Part shown: piece by piece, positions 9,791 through 17,529 of the stretch
How the letters are laid out: each line of letters begins with the position of its first letter
How positions within the stretch are numbered: position 1 is the stretch's first letter
NCBI GenBank assembly: GCA_934700345.1
Contig: CAKUXP010000001.1
Coordinates: 62,001-126,000 of the forward strand
From: an uncultured Fibrobacter sp.
GTDB taxonomy: Bacteria; Fibrobacterota; Fibrobacteria; Fibrobacterales; Fibrobacteraceae
Direction: 5' to 3'
Length of the DNA stretch: 64,000 nucleotides
The notes under the pieces: generated by a model
Told to the model about the DNA's origin: nothing
What the model saw: the letters and a program-made list of their open reading frames with translations, nothing else
The model's database searches: none
Made by a program: the position numbers and the translations under genes

Positions 9791-11062
9791 ATGATTGATC
9801 GCGAACGGTATCTAAAGAAGATTGTCGATTATATGTGGGATGGCCAGATTAAGGTCATTACAGGTATTAGGCGTTGTGGAAAATCAACGATCCTGTTTCA
9901 TCTTTTTTATGACTACCTGTTAAAAAAAGGCTCCAAGGCAGAAAACATCATTACGCTTGAACTTGATAAGCGCAAGTTCGCGAAGTTCAGGAACCCGGTT
10001 GTCCTTGCCGAATATGTGGAGTTACAAATTAAGGACCGCCGAAAAAAGTATTACCTGTTTATCGACGAAATCCAGTTCTGCTATTCTGTTCCGGATTCCG
10101 ACAATGCTGGGCACGAAATCACCGTTTATGATTTGTTGAACGAACTCAAGGACTATAAGAATCTGGATGTCTATGTCACGGGGAGCAATTCTAAGATGCT
10201 TTCCAAGGACATCGCGACAGAATTTCGTGGCCGCGCATCGCAAATACACGTTTATCCGCTGAGCTTTGCCGAATTTCACGGGTACAGGGCCGGACACGTC
10301 CGCGACGATTTCGACACCTATATGCTTTACGGTGGAATGCCTTATTTGCTGAAACTGAAAAATTCGGAGCAGCAAAAGCAGTACCTTGCATCGCTTTTTG
10401 ATGAAGTCTATATCAAGGATATCGTGGAACGCAACAACGTGGAGCGTTCCGACATTCTTGGAGACATACTGGATAATCTCAGTTCCCAGATAAGTTCCCT
10501 TACGAACCCGACCAACATCACGAATGCACTCAAGAGCGTTAAGAACGAAAAATTGAGCGTGAACACAGTGAGCGACTACATTGAACATTGCAAGGATGCC
10601 TTTATCGTAAGCGAGGCTAAGCGCTACGATGTCAAGGGCAAGCATTACTTCGATTATCCGAACAAGTATTACTTTACCGATGTGGGGCTGCGCAACGCCC
10701 GATTGAATTTCCGTCAGATTGATTCCGGTCACTTGATGGAAAACATTGTCTATAACGAACTCGTTTCGCGAGGCTACTCGGTAGATGTGGGTGTCGTTGT
10801 TGACAGGAATAAAGGCGGAAGGGTCCAAAAGGAAATCGACTTTGTGGTAAACCACGGCGACAAGCGTATCTATATTCAGTCGGCTTGGCAGATGAACACC
10901 GACGAAAAAATCAAGGCGGAACTCGATTCGCTAAAACTCGCCAAGGATTTCTTTTCGAAAATCATCGTGCAGAACGACATCCCCGAAACATTCAGGGACA
11001 ATGATGGCATTTTGCACGTAAAGCTCACAGAATTTTTGCTGAACCCGGAAATACTCAGATGA
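9791..11062 (+). CDS. AAA ATPase with DUF4143-type C-terminal domain
   Basis: A 423-residue protein. ATG 9791 is preferred over ATG 9779 because GGAGG (9780-9784) is correctly spaced for 9791. Walker A is GIRRCGKS (25-32); the Walker B region LFIDEIQF lies near residue 85, followed by a GSNSKML sensor-like motif. The C-terminal part has ENIVYNEL and EIDFVV, a restriction-endonuclease-like pattern seen in AAA_14/DUF4143 proteins. These are common, often mobile ATPases of unclear role. The methyltransferase start overlaps its stop (ATGA), so the two are translationally coupled. That argues it belongs to the defence locus rather than being a chance neighbour. Confidence 0.8.
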   Translation: MIDRERYLKKIVDYMWDGQIKVITGIRRCGKSTILFHLFYDYLLKKGSKAENIITLELDKRKFAKFRNPVVLAEYVELQIKDRRKKYYLFIDEIQFCYSVPDSDNAGHEITVYDLLNELKDYKNLDVYVTGSNSKMLSKDIATEFRGRASQIHVYPLSFAEFHGYRAGHVRDDFDTYMLYGGMPYLLKLKNSEQQKQYLASLFDEVYIKDIVERNNVERSDILGDILDNLSSQISSLTNPTNITNALKSVKNEKLSVNTVSDYIEHCKDAFIVSEAKRYDVKGKHYFDYPNKYYFTDVGLRNARLNFRQIDSGHLMENIVYNELVSRGYSVDVGVVVDRNKGGRVQKEIDFVVNHGDKRIYIQSAWQMNTDEKIKAELDSLKLAKDFFSKIIVQNDIPETFRDNDGILHVKLTEFLLNPEILR

Positions 11063-14000
11063 AAAAGAACCAGATTGAATTTTCGACGATTGACTTGGTC
11101 GGTTCCCTCTTTGTGAGCGACCGTATCGCCCAGATTGCCCAGCGCAAGTGTTCGGCCCAGTCCGAAAAGGACTACAACTTGCCTCCGGGAATTAAGTTCA
11201 GCGACCAGACCAGCCGCGCCTTCAGCATTGCAAAGGCGCTCTATGCCGAATATGCCTCCAAGAATGCGTCGTATGACTCCCTGAAGAACTTTATCTTTCA
11301 ACTGTTCAAAACCGCACTCGACTATACTGGCATTACCGAGGGGCGTCTTGCTGTCATCGGCGGCGTGAAATACCCGGTGACGACCTATGTGACGCCCAAT
11401 GTTCCGCTTGTGATTGTGCCAGCCGACCTCTCGCTCGACGTGGCCGATGCCCGTTTCACCATCGAAGGCGTGACTAGCCGCAAAAAGAGCGGCTATGCCT
11501 TAGCCCAGATGTTCCTGAACGCAAGCGAACCTTGTACATGGGCGATTGTCACCAATGGCAAGGAACTCCGCTTGCTCCGCGATTCCGAAAGCCTAGTTCG
11601 TCCTAGCTACCTCTCGTTCAATATCGAATCCATCCTCAAGGAAGACCGTTACCCTGATTTCGTGGCGTTCTGGTGCTTTATGCAGGCAAGCCGCGTGAAC
11701 GTATGGGAACAGTGGCGTACCGAAGGCATCTTGCAGGGTACGCGCGTGCGCGAAGGCCTGCGTACCGGCGTCACCAATGCGCTCCTATACCTTGGCGCAG
11801 GATTTATCAAGACCGAAGGCCCCGGCAACAATGTGCTTCTGAACTCCCTTGCCGAAGGCAAGCGCCCGGATGGAGTTCCCTATACCGTACAGGTGTTCTA
11901 CAAGGCGCTACTCCGCGAAGTTTACCGTTTCCTCTTCCTTAGCACCATCGAGGAACGCGGCCTTATTTTTGCCCATCCGAGCGAATCCGGCACCGACGCG
12001 GAACTTGAACCCAGGTTCCGCAACGCCCATCGACTTTATTGGACTGGTTACAGCGTCCACCGCTTGGCCGAACGCGCGGGGAAAGCTATCCGTACCGACC
12101 GCTATACCGACCTGTGGCATGGCGTGAAGGTGGTCTATAAGGCGTTCCAGGAAGGTAACGACAATCTGGACTTGATGCCGCTTGGCGGTCTGTTCAAGGC
12201 CGACCAATGCCCGCTACTGGATGCGTGCGAACTCGACAACGAACACTTGATGAAGGCCATCCGTCAGCTCCGCTACAACGATATCGACGGCGTGAAGACC
12301 TTTACCGATTACCGCAACATGGGCACCGAAGAGTTCGGCTCCGTTTACGAGAGTCTGTTGGAACTTGTGCCGCATGTGGATTTACAGGCCAAGACGTTCA
12401 GTTTTGTGGGCGTGGGCGACGAAGACGGCATTATCGAAGACGGTTCGACCAAGGGTAACGCCCGTAAGCTCAGTGGTAGCTACTATACCGATGCAAGCCT
12501 TGTGCAGAGCCTCATCAAGACGGCTCTTGAACCCGCCATCGAAGCGAAACTCAAGGCCGAAGAGGACCTTGCCCGTAAGGAAAACCGCGAACCGGACTAC
12601 GAACGCGCCATCCTTGATTTCCGTATGATTGACGCTGGCAGTGGTTCTGGGCACTTTTTGCTTGCCGGTAGCCGCCGCTTGGCCGAAGTCCTCAGCGAAA
12701 AGCGCCTCGAAAAGACGGGGGAGAGCGCGACCGCCGAAACCTACCGCAAGGCGCTCCGCGACGTGATTACCAACTGCATTTACGGCGTGGACCTGAACGA
12801 AATGGCCGTGGAACTGGCTCGCACCGCGCTCTGGCTCGAAGGTTATGAACCGGGCAAGCCGCTCTCGTTCCTGAATCACCATATCAAGCAGGGCAACTCT
12901 ATCGTAGGCGTATTCGACCTCAAGGTTTTGAACAATGGTATGCCAGCAGCGGCATATACGGCGCTTACCGGTGACGACAAGGCCGTATGCACCTTGCTCA
13001 AGAAGTCGAACGAAAAGGAACGTGGTGGCAAGGGGCAGATTAGCGCCTTCGAAAAGAAGAACCCCATTACGAACGACCGTCTGGTGGCGCTGACCAGGCA
13101 GATTGAAGCCTTGCCGAATGACGACATCAGGGCGGAAGAGCGGAAACGCGAACTTTACGAGAAATTGCGGCAAGACAGCGTCTATGTGAAGAACAAGATC
13201 GCCTGCGACATCTATACGGCCGCATTCTTTGCCAAGAAGGACGATGCCGCGAACGTGCCGACCAGTCGTGACCTGTTCGACGTAATGAACGACCTTGCAG
13301 AAACCAGACAGGGCATCCGTGAACTGGCTGCCAGGCTGAGCGAGGAATACTCGTTCTTCCATTGGCCGGTGGAGTTCCCGGAAGTGTTCGAGAAGGGTGG
13401 CTTCGACTGCGTGGTGGGTAATCCGCCGTGGGATGTTTCTCAGCTGAGCGAAATCGAGTTCTTTGCGGAGCTTTTACCTGAAATCGCACAGTTAAACGGC
13501 AACGACCGAAAGATTGCGATCGATCAGTTACAAAAAAACAGGCCGCATATCTATGAACTGTTTGAAATCAGGAAGCACGCCTTAGAAGCTGAAAACTCTT
13601 ACTACGGAAAAAGCGAACGTTTCCCGCTGACTTCGTTTGGTAAAGTCAATCTCTATTCCAAATTTGCCGAACTCAACCTGCGTCTCCGTAACGAAAGGGG
13701 AACGACCGGGTTTGTATGTCCGTCGGGCATTGCGACCGACGACTCGACCAAGGAATTCTTTGGTGAAATCGCCTCCAAGGGAATGTTGCGCAGTCTCTAT
13801 GACTTCGAAAACAAGGAAGGCATATTCCCTAACGTGCATCGAATGTTTAAGTTCTGCTTGCTGACGATTGCAGCCGGAAATACGCCGGGTGACTTTGCGT
13901 TCTTCCTCAAGAATGTGCCCGAACTCGAAGACAAACGACGCCATTTCTCGATGTCTGCGGAAGATTTCGACTTGATAAATCCGAATACACATACATGTCC

Positions 14001-15234
14001 TGTATTCCGTAGCCAGGAAGATGCCGAACTTGCGAAGAAGATATACCGCAAGGCGGGCGTGTTTATCCGTGAATCTGATGAAAAGAACGGAAATCCCTGG
14101 GACGTCAAATTCCAACAGATGTATAATATGACATCTGCAAGTAATTTCTTTGCGAAGGCTCCGGGCAATGGCCCCGACGGCAAGCCGATGCTTCCGCTGT
14201 ACGAAGCTAAAATGATGCACCAGATGGATCACCGCTGGGCTACGTTCCTTGCCGAAAAGAAACCCGAAGATGTAACAACAGAGCAGAAGGCTGACGTAAA
14301 TTTTACCGCCCGGCCAGAATACTGGGTGCCTTATACCGAAACCGTACTCCGCGCCACCAACCTTGATTTCTCTATTGTCGCCGCTTTGCGTAAAGAAGAT
14401 GAACCGAAACTGCGTGAACTCTGCCAGCGCCTTGCCATGACGGAGACGGACAGCAAATTGCAGAAGGTGTATCTCGATGCCTCGGGGAGTGGCGATATCG
14501 TGCAGGACCTGCTTGCCGCCGCCGAAGAATATTGTCCCAAGTATCTGATGGGGTATAGGAACATATCAAATGCGACTAATGCACGAACATTGATTGCCTC
14601 AGTTATACCGTTATGCGGTGCGGGGCATTCAATTTTACTTTTCGGAACCAATAAAAATGCGGTACTTGATGCATGCCTAATTTCTAATATGGCATCTATT
14701 CCGCTGGATTATGTAACTCGTTTGAAATTGGGCGGAACGAATATGACGTATGGATATATGCGTCAGTTCCCAATTTTGCGTCCAGAAGCCTATACCGACA
14801 CCGCCGTCAACTTTATTGTTCCGCGTGTATTCGCCCTGACCTACACCGCTACCGATATCGTCGAATGGGCCCGTGCGTTGTGGAATGATGCCAGCCCGGA
14901 ACTCCGCAAGCTCATCCTTGCCCAGCACAAGGATCTGCCAACCGGCACCGACATCGAAACCCTTGCCGCAAATAACTTCGATCCGGCCTCCATTCCGCCT
15001 ATCGTCTTCGAAGACGCGCACCGGGCGAACCTCCGCGCCGAACTCGACGCCTACTTCGCAAGGCTTTACGGCCTATCCCGTCGCGACCTCGAATACATCC
15101 TCGACCCCAAAGCCGTCATGGGCGACGATTACCCCAGCGAAACCTTCCGCGTCCTCAAGGACGCCGAACTCTCCACCTACGGCGAATACCGCACTGGGCG
15201 ACTGGTATTAGAGGCCTGGGATAGGATGGATTAA
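11059..15234 (+). CDS. Eco57I/PglX-type adenine-specific DNA methyltransferase
   Basis: A 1391-residue class I SAM-dependent N6-adenine methyltransferase. The SAM motif I DAGSGSGHF is at 525-533 and the catalytic NPPW at 788-791. GSYYTD precedes motif I by about 45 residues, as in Eco57I-type enzymes. The first ~450 residues and the long C-terminus presumably hold nuclease-like and target-recognition regions, but I see no clear PD-(D/E)XK motif. Size and layout match PglX/PglXI of BREX and DrmMI of class 1 DISARM. It probably marks host DNA so that the helicase machinery spares it. ATG 11059 overlaps the ATPase stop. Confidence 0.85.
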   Translation: MKKNQIEFSTIDLVGSLFVSDRIAQIAQRKCSAQSEKDYNLPPGIKFSDQTSRAFSIAKALYAEYASKNASYDSLKNFIFQLFKTALDYTGITEGRLAVIGGVKYPVTTYVTPNVPLVIVPADLSLDVADARFTIEGVTSRKKSGYALAQMFLNASEPCTWAIVTNGKELRLLRDSESLVRPSYLSFNIESILKEDRYPDFVAFWCFMQASRVNVWEQWRTEGILQGTRVREGLRTGVTNALLYLGAGFIKTEGPGNNVLLNSLAEGKRPDGVPYTVQVFYKALLREVYRFLFLSTIEERGLIFAHPSESGTDAELEPRFRNAHRLYWTGYSVHRLAERAGKAIRTDRYTDLWHGVKVVYKAFQEGNDNLDLMPLGGLFKADQCPLLDACELDNEHLMKAIRQLRYNDIDGVKTFTDYRNMGTEEFGSVYESLLELVPHVDLQAKTFSFVGVGDEDGIIEDGSTKGNARKLSGSYYTDASLVQSLIKTALEPAIEAKLKAEEDLARKENREPDYERAILDFRMIDAGSGSGHFLLAGSRRLAEVLSEKRLEKTGESATAETYRKALRDVITNCIYGVDLNEMAVELARTALWLEGYEPGKPLSFLNHHIKQGNSIVGVFDLKVLNNGMPAAAYTALTGDDKAVCTLLKKSNEKERGGKGQISAFEKKNPITNDRLVALTRQIEALPNDDIRAEERKRELYEKLRQDSVYVKNKIACDIYTAAFFAKKDDAANVPTSRDLFDVMNDLAETRQGIRELAARLSEEYSFFHWPVEFPEVFEKGGFDCVVGNPPWDVSQLSEIEFFAELLPEIAQLNGNDRKIAIDQLQKNRPHIYELFEIRKHALEAENSYYGKSERFPLTSFGKVNLYSKFAELNLRLRNERGTTGFVCPSGIATDDSTKEFFGEIASKGMLRSLYDFENKEGIFPNVHRMFKFCLLTIAAGNTPGDFAFFLKNVPELEDKRRHFSMSAEDFDLINPNTHTCPVFRSQEDAELAKKIYRKAGVFIRESDEKNGNPWDVKFQQMYNMTSASNFFAKAPGNGPDGKPMLPLYEAKMMHQMDHRWATFLAEKKPEDVTTEQKADVNFTARPEYWVPYTETVLRATNLDFSIVAALRKEDEPKLRELCQRLAMTETDSKLQKVYLDASGSGDIVQDLLAAAEEYCPKYLMGYRNISNATNARTLIASVIPLCGAGHSILLFGTNKNAVLDACLISNMASIPLDYVTRLKLGGTNMTYGYMRQFPILRPEAYTDTAVNFIVPRVFALTYTATDIVEWARALWNDASPELRKLILAQHKDLPTGTDIETLAANNFDPASIPPIVFEDAHRANLRAELDAYFARLYGLSRRDLEYILDPKAVMGDDYPSETFRVLKDAELSTYGEYRTGRLVLEAWDRMD

Positions 15235-15264
15235 GTAGAAAGAGGTGAAAAAACAAAAAAAGTG

Positions 15265-15293
15265 TTGACAAAAGCAGTTTTTTAGGCGATAAT
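15265..15293 (+). promoter_or_regulatory. Consensus sigma-70-type promoter for the toxin-antitoxin-chaperone operon
   Basis: TTGACA at 15265-15270 is a perfect -35 hexamer. It is followed after exactly 17 bases by GATAAT (15288-15293), one mismatch from the -10 consensus. The first gene starts about 70 bases downstream. This gives the AT-rich three-gene operon its own transcription, independent of the methyltransferase gene. Confidence 0.75.
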
Positions 15294-15366
15294 TATTAAG
15301 AACAATCGTCTGCATTTTCGAATGTTTTGTATTTTTGTCATGAAAAAAGGAACAACTGGAGCTAAA

Positions 15367-15618
15367 ATGAAGCCCGAATACGAAGAACTCTTGAATAATT
15401 TTGAAAGATATCTCGATTCGATGAGCCAAACCGAGTTTGACTCTATTGTTGATTCTATGGCAAAAGAAAGAGATAATGGCGAATCGTTTGGTTTTGATTT
15501 ATCTCTTGATACAATGCATGGTTGTTTTTTGTCGTCTTTAGCGGCAAATGCTTATTCCAATGTATCTTTATCTGTTGAATCTGATTACAACGCTCCTTGC
15601 TATGTGATGGTTGCCTAA
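15367..15618 (+). CDS. Small acidic protein, putative antitoxin of a TAC-like module
   Basis: An 83-residue protein starting at ATG 15367, chosen because GGAG lies six bases upstream; an earlier in-frame ATG at 15322 lacks a site. It has an N-terminal helical acidic segment (EELLNNFERYLDSM, then DSIVDSMAKE) and a short hydrophobic Ser/Ala-rich C-terminus. I recognise no named family. Its stop overlaps the next start (TAATG). By position and size it fits an antitoxin whose folding depends on the SecB-like protein encoded next. That role is inferred from operon layout only. Confidence 0.6.
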   Translation: MKPEYEELLNNFERYLDSMSQTEFDSIVDSMAKERDNGESFGFDLSLDTMHGCFLSSLAANAYSNVSLSVESDYNAPCYVMVA

Positions 15619-16043
15619 TGGAAGCTCAAGCTCCTGCCTTTTCATTAAAACGCTATTGGTTCGATGATATTGTCCTTACATCAAAGGGATTTGTTCCGAA
15701 CGAAAATATAAGGGTGGACTTCGGGCCGAAGTGTATCTTTAGCAAGAGTTCGCATTCTGCAATATTGGAAGTGACATTTACTGCATCTACGGGAAGTGCC
15801 GAAAAACCATTTTTTAGAGTCAAATGTTGTGGTGAATATGTTTTTGGTGAATCTGTAAAAACAGTTTCTGACATTCCAGACTTCTTTTATGCAAATGGAA
15901 TCGCCATCATTTACCCTTATTTACGCGCTTACGTAAGTCTTGTTTCTCAACAGGCTAATTTTGGTTGCGCCATTATTTTGCCTTTGTCCAACCTTTCTGG
16001 CATCAAGGATTTTGTAAAGAAGAATACAACAGAGATTGATTGA
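15618..16043 (+). CDS. SecB-like chaperone of a toxin-antitoxin-chaperone module
   Basis: A 141-residue protein starting in the TAATG overlap with the upstream gene. The C-terminal segment IYPYLRAYVSLVSQQ followed by a hydrophobic ILPLSNLSGI matches the SecB fold signature, where a PY(A/L)R helix precedes the last strand. The middle has alternating strands (ILEVTFTAS, FFRVKCCGEYVF). Housekeeping SecB is not expected in such an AT-rich island operon. SecB-like proteins in this setting act as chaperones for labile antitoxins (Rv1957, CmdC). The assignment rests on pattern recognition. Its stop overlaps the next start (TGATG). Confidence 0.6.
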   Translation: MEAQAPAFSLKRYWFDDIVLTSKGFVPNENIRVDFGPKCIFSKSSHSAILEVTFTASTGSAEKPFFRVKCCGEYVFGESVKTVSDIPDFFYANGIAIIYPYLRAYVSLVSQQANFGCAIILPLSNLSGIKDFVKKNTTEID

Positions 16044-16657
16044 TGGCACTCTTGTATCAAACCGTCTCTGAACCTCCTCCACAGAACGTAACACCGTGCG
16101 TTCCTATTTTTAGCAAGCAGATTACTCAAGCCAATGCCGTAACTGATTATGAAAAAAGACATATCGGTTATCGACCATGGTTAGGGGATGGTTATTATTT
16201 TTGGGAAGGTTTTAAAAGTCATGCTCACCATTGGGGTAAAACTCATTGCGGGGGAGCCTACGCAATTTACACACTTGAATATATCTATGGTGTTAATGCA
16301 GGTTGCCTTAATTTGGTTGATAATCCTGACCATATTGAGTTGATTGAGCGTATAATTGGAGTTTTTGTTAAGAGTAAAAGCCGTAAGCCAGAATTGTTAA
16401 GCGAGGTGATTTATTTTTTTCGAGCTTCGATGAAAAGTAATCCGTCATCGAAAAAATTTGATTCGATTCGCACATTAGCTGAAGGCGGAATGGATTTAGG
16501 AGGAGACCAAATACTGCATTTTGATAAAGCAAATGGTGCCGTTTATCATATAAAACGCCAAATTCAGGTTTGCTTCTGGCAACGAAACGGGTGTTTCGAC
16601 AGAATAAGAAAAATATTTCCAGAAAATTGTATTTCAGACGACATTCAATATGTCTGA
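16043..16657 (+). CDS. Putative ADP-ribosyltransferase-fold toxin
   Basis: A 204-residue protein whose ATG at 16043 overlaps the chaperone stop; the TTG three bases earlier is an alternative. The block YRPWLGDGYYFWEGF followed by HAHHWG resembles the conserved 'LG.G.Y......A..W' segment of DUF3990/ART-type toxins, and CGGAYAIYTLEY resembles the next strand. The rest is charged and unassigned. A third-gene toxin behind a SecB-like chaperone matches the logic of CmdTAC, in which an ART toxin modifies mRNA after phage infection. No catalytic residue can be fixed without a structural model. Low GC, unlike its neighbours, suggests separate acquisition. Confidence 0.5.
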   Translation: MALLYQTVSEPPPQNVTPCVPIFSKQITQANAVTDYEKRHIGYRPWLGDGYYFWEGFKSHAHHWGKTHCGGAYAIYTLEYIYGVNAGCLNLVDNPDHIELIERIIGVFVKSKSRKPELLSEVIYFFRASMKSNPSSKKFDSIRTLAEGGMDLGGDQILHFDKANGAVYHIKRQIQVCFWQRNGCFDRIRKIFPENCISDDIQYV

Positions 16658-16691
16658 ATATTGTGCAACTCTTTAGAAAGGGCTGCTTAGT

Positions 16692-17444
16692 ATGACCTTC
16701 ACGGAACGGGAACTGATTAAAAAGGCCGGTGCCGATTCGGGCTGGAGCATCGTGGAGTCCGACGGTCCGGATTCCGTCACTCTGGGCAGCGCTTCGCATA
16801 ATGAACGCGCCACTATCAAGAGTTGCGACCACGAAATGGACGTGACCTTTACGGCTTCGTTCAATGAATCGGAACTCCGTATTACCGGAGCCTTCGATAT
16901 CGTCGGCCAAGAAATTGTTATTCGTGAACGTGAGTACGAGTCGCTTCGCCGTGTACTGCACCGTATGCAGGAGCTGTTCATCGCATTGCCGCCGACACCG
17001 ATTGAAATATATAATATGCGTTGGCGACAGATTGTCGCTAGCGGCTTACCGGCTACCGAAACCGAGGAAACCGTCAGGCAGCGCGTCGGTCAAGACGTGT
17101 ACCGCGAAGCTCTGATGAATTATTGGAAAGGCGCGTGCGCCGTCACGAATAGCACTATTCCGGAAATCCTTCGCGCGAGCCATGCAAAGCCGTGGAAGGA
17201 TTGCGCTTCCGCCGAAGAACGCCTCGACGTGTATAATGGATTCCTGCTCTCTGCCAATCTGGATGCTCTTTTTGACAAGGGACTAATCACCTTCGACGAT
17301 GAGGGCAATATCATGCTATCGTCGCAACTGAAAGACGCTAATCTTGGCAAGATTGGAATTAATTCCTGTATGCAACTCCGTTGGATTGAGCCCCATCATT
17401 TACCATATTTAAACTATCATCGCGAACACGTGTGGAAAAAATAA
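16692..17444 (+). CDS. HNH endonuclease
   Basis: A 250-residue protein. The C-terminal half carries an HNH_2-type nuclease: CAVTN (149-153), ASHAKPW (H164), then YNGFLLSANLDALFDKGLI (N182, D191, D195), and EPHH near the end. The N-terminal 100 residues are strand-rich and may be a DNA-recognition or modification-sensing domain. ATG 16692 has only a weak upstream AAAGGG. Base composition and codon use resemble the helicase-methylase genes rather than the AT-rich operon in between. It may therefore be the nuclease arm of that system, separated by a later insertion. Its actual partner is unknown. Confidence 0.8.
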   Translation: MTFTERELIKKAGADSGWSIVESDGPDSVTLGSASHNERATIKSCDHEMDVTFTASFNESELRITGAFDIVGQEIVIREREYESLRRVLHRMQELFIALPPTPIEIYNMRWRQIVASGLPATETEETVRQRVGQDVYREALMNYWKGACAVTNSTIPEILRASHAKPWKDCASAEERLDVYNGFLLSANLDALFDKGLITFDDEGNIMLSSQLKDANLGKIGINSCMQLRWIEPHHLPYLNYHREHVWKK

Positions 17445-17484
17445 AGTATCTGTCGGCATCGGGTAGTGGATTACTTGGTCAACG

Positions 17485-17516
17485 GAAAAAGCCTTCTGGA
17501 TAAAATCCAGAAGGCT
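17485..17516 (-). terminator. Rho-independent terminator of pepA-guaA
   Basis: AGCCTTCTGGA and TCCAGAAGGCT form a perfect 11-bp stem with a TAAAA loop. Read on the - strand the stem is followed by a run of T. It lies 14 bases past the guaA stop and also closes the convergent HNH gene region. Confidence 0.85.
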
Positions 17517-17529
17517 CTAAACACTTGCC

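Noticed and set aside
11059..15234. Naming the methyltransferase pglX
   Set aside because: PglZ and BrxC are absent, so BREX membership cannot be shown; only the Eco57I/PglX-type fold is supported.
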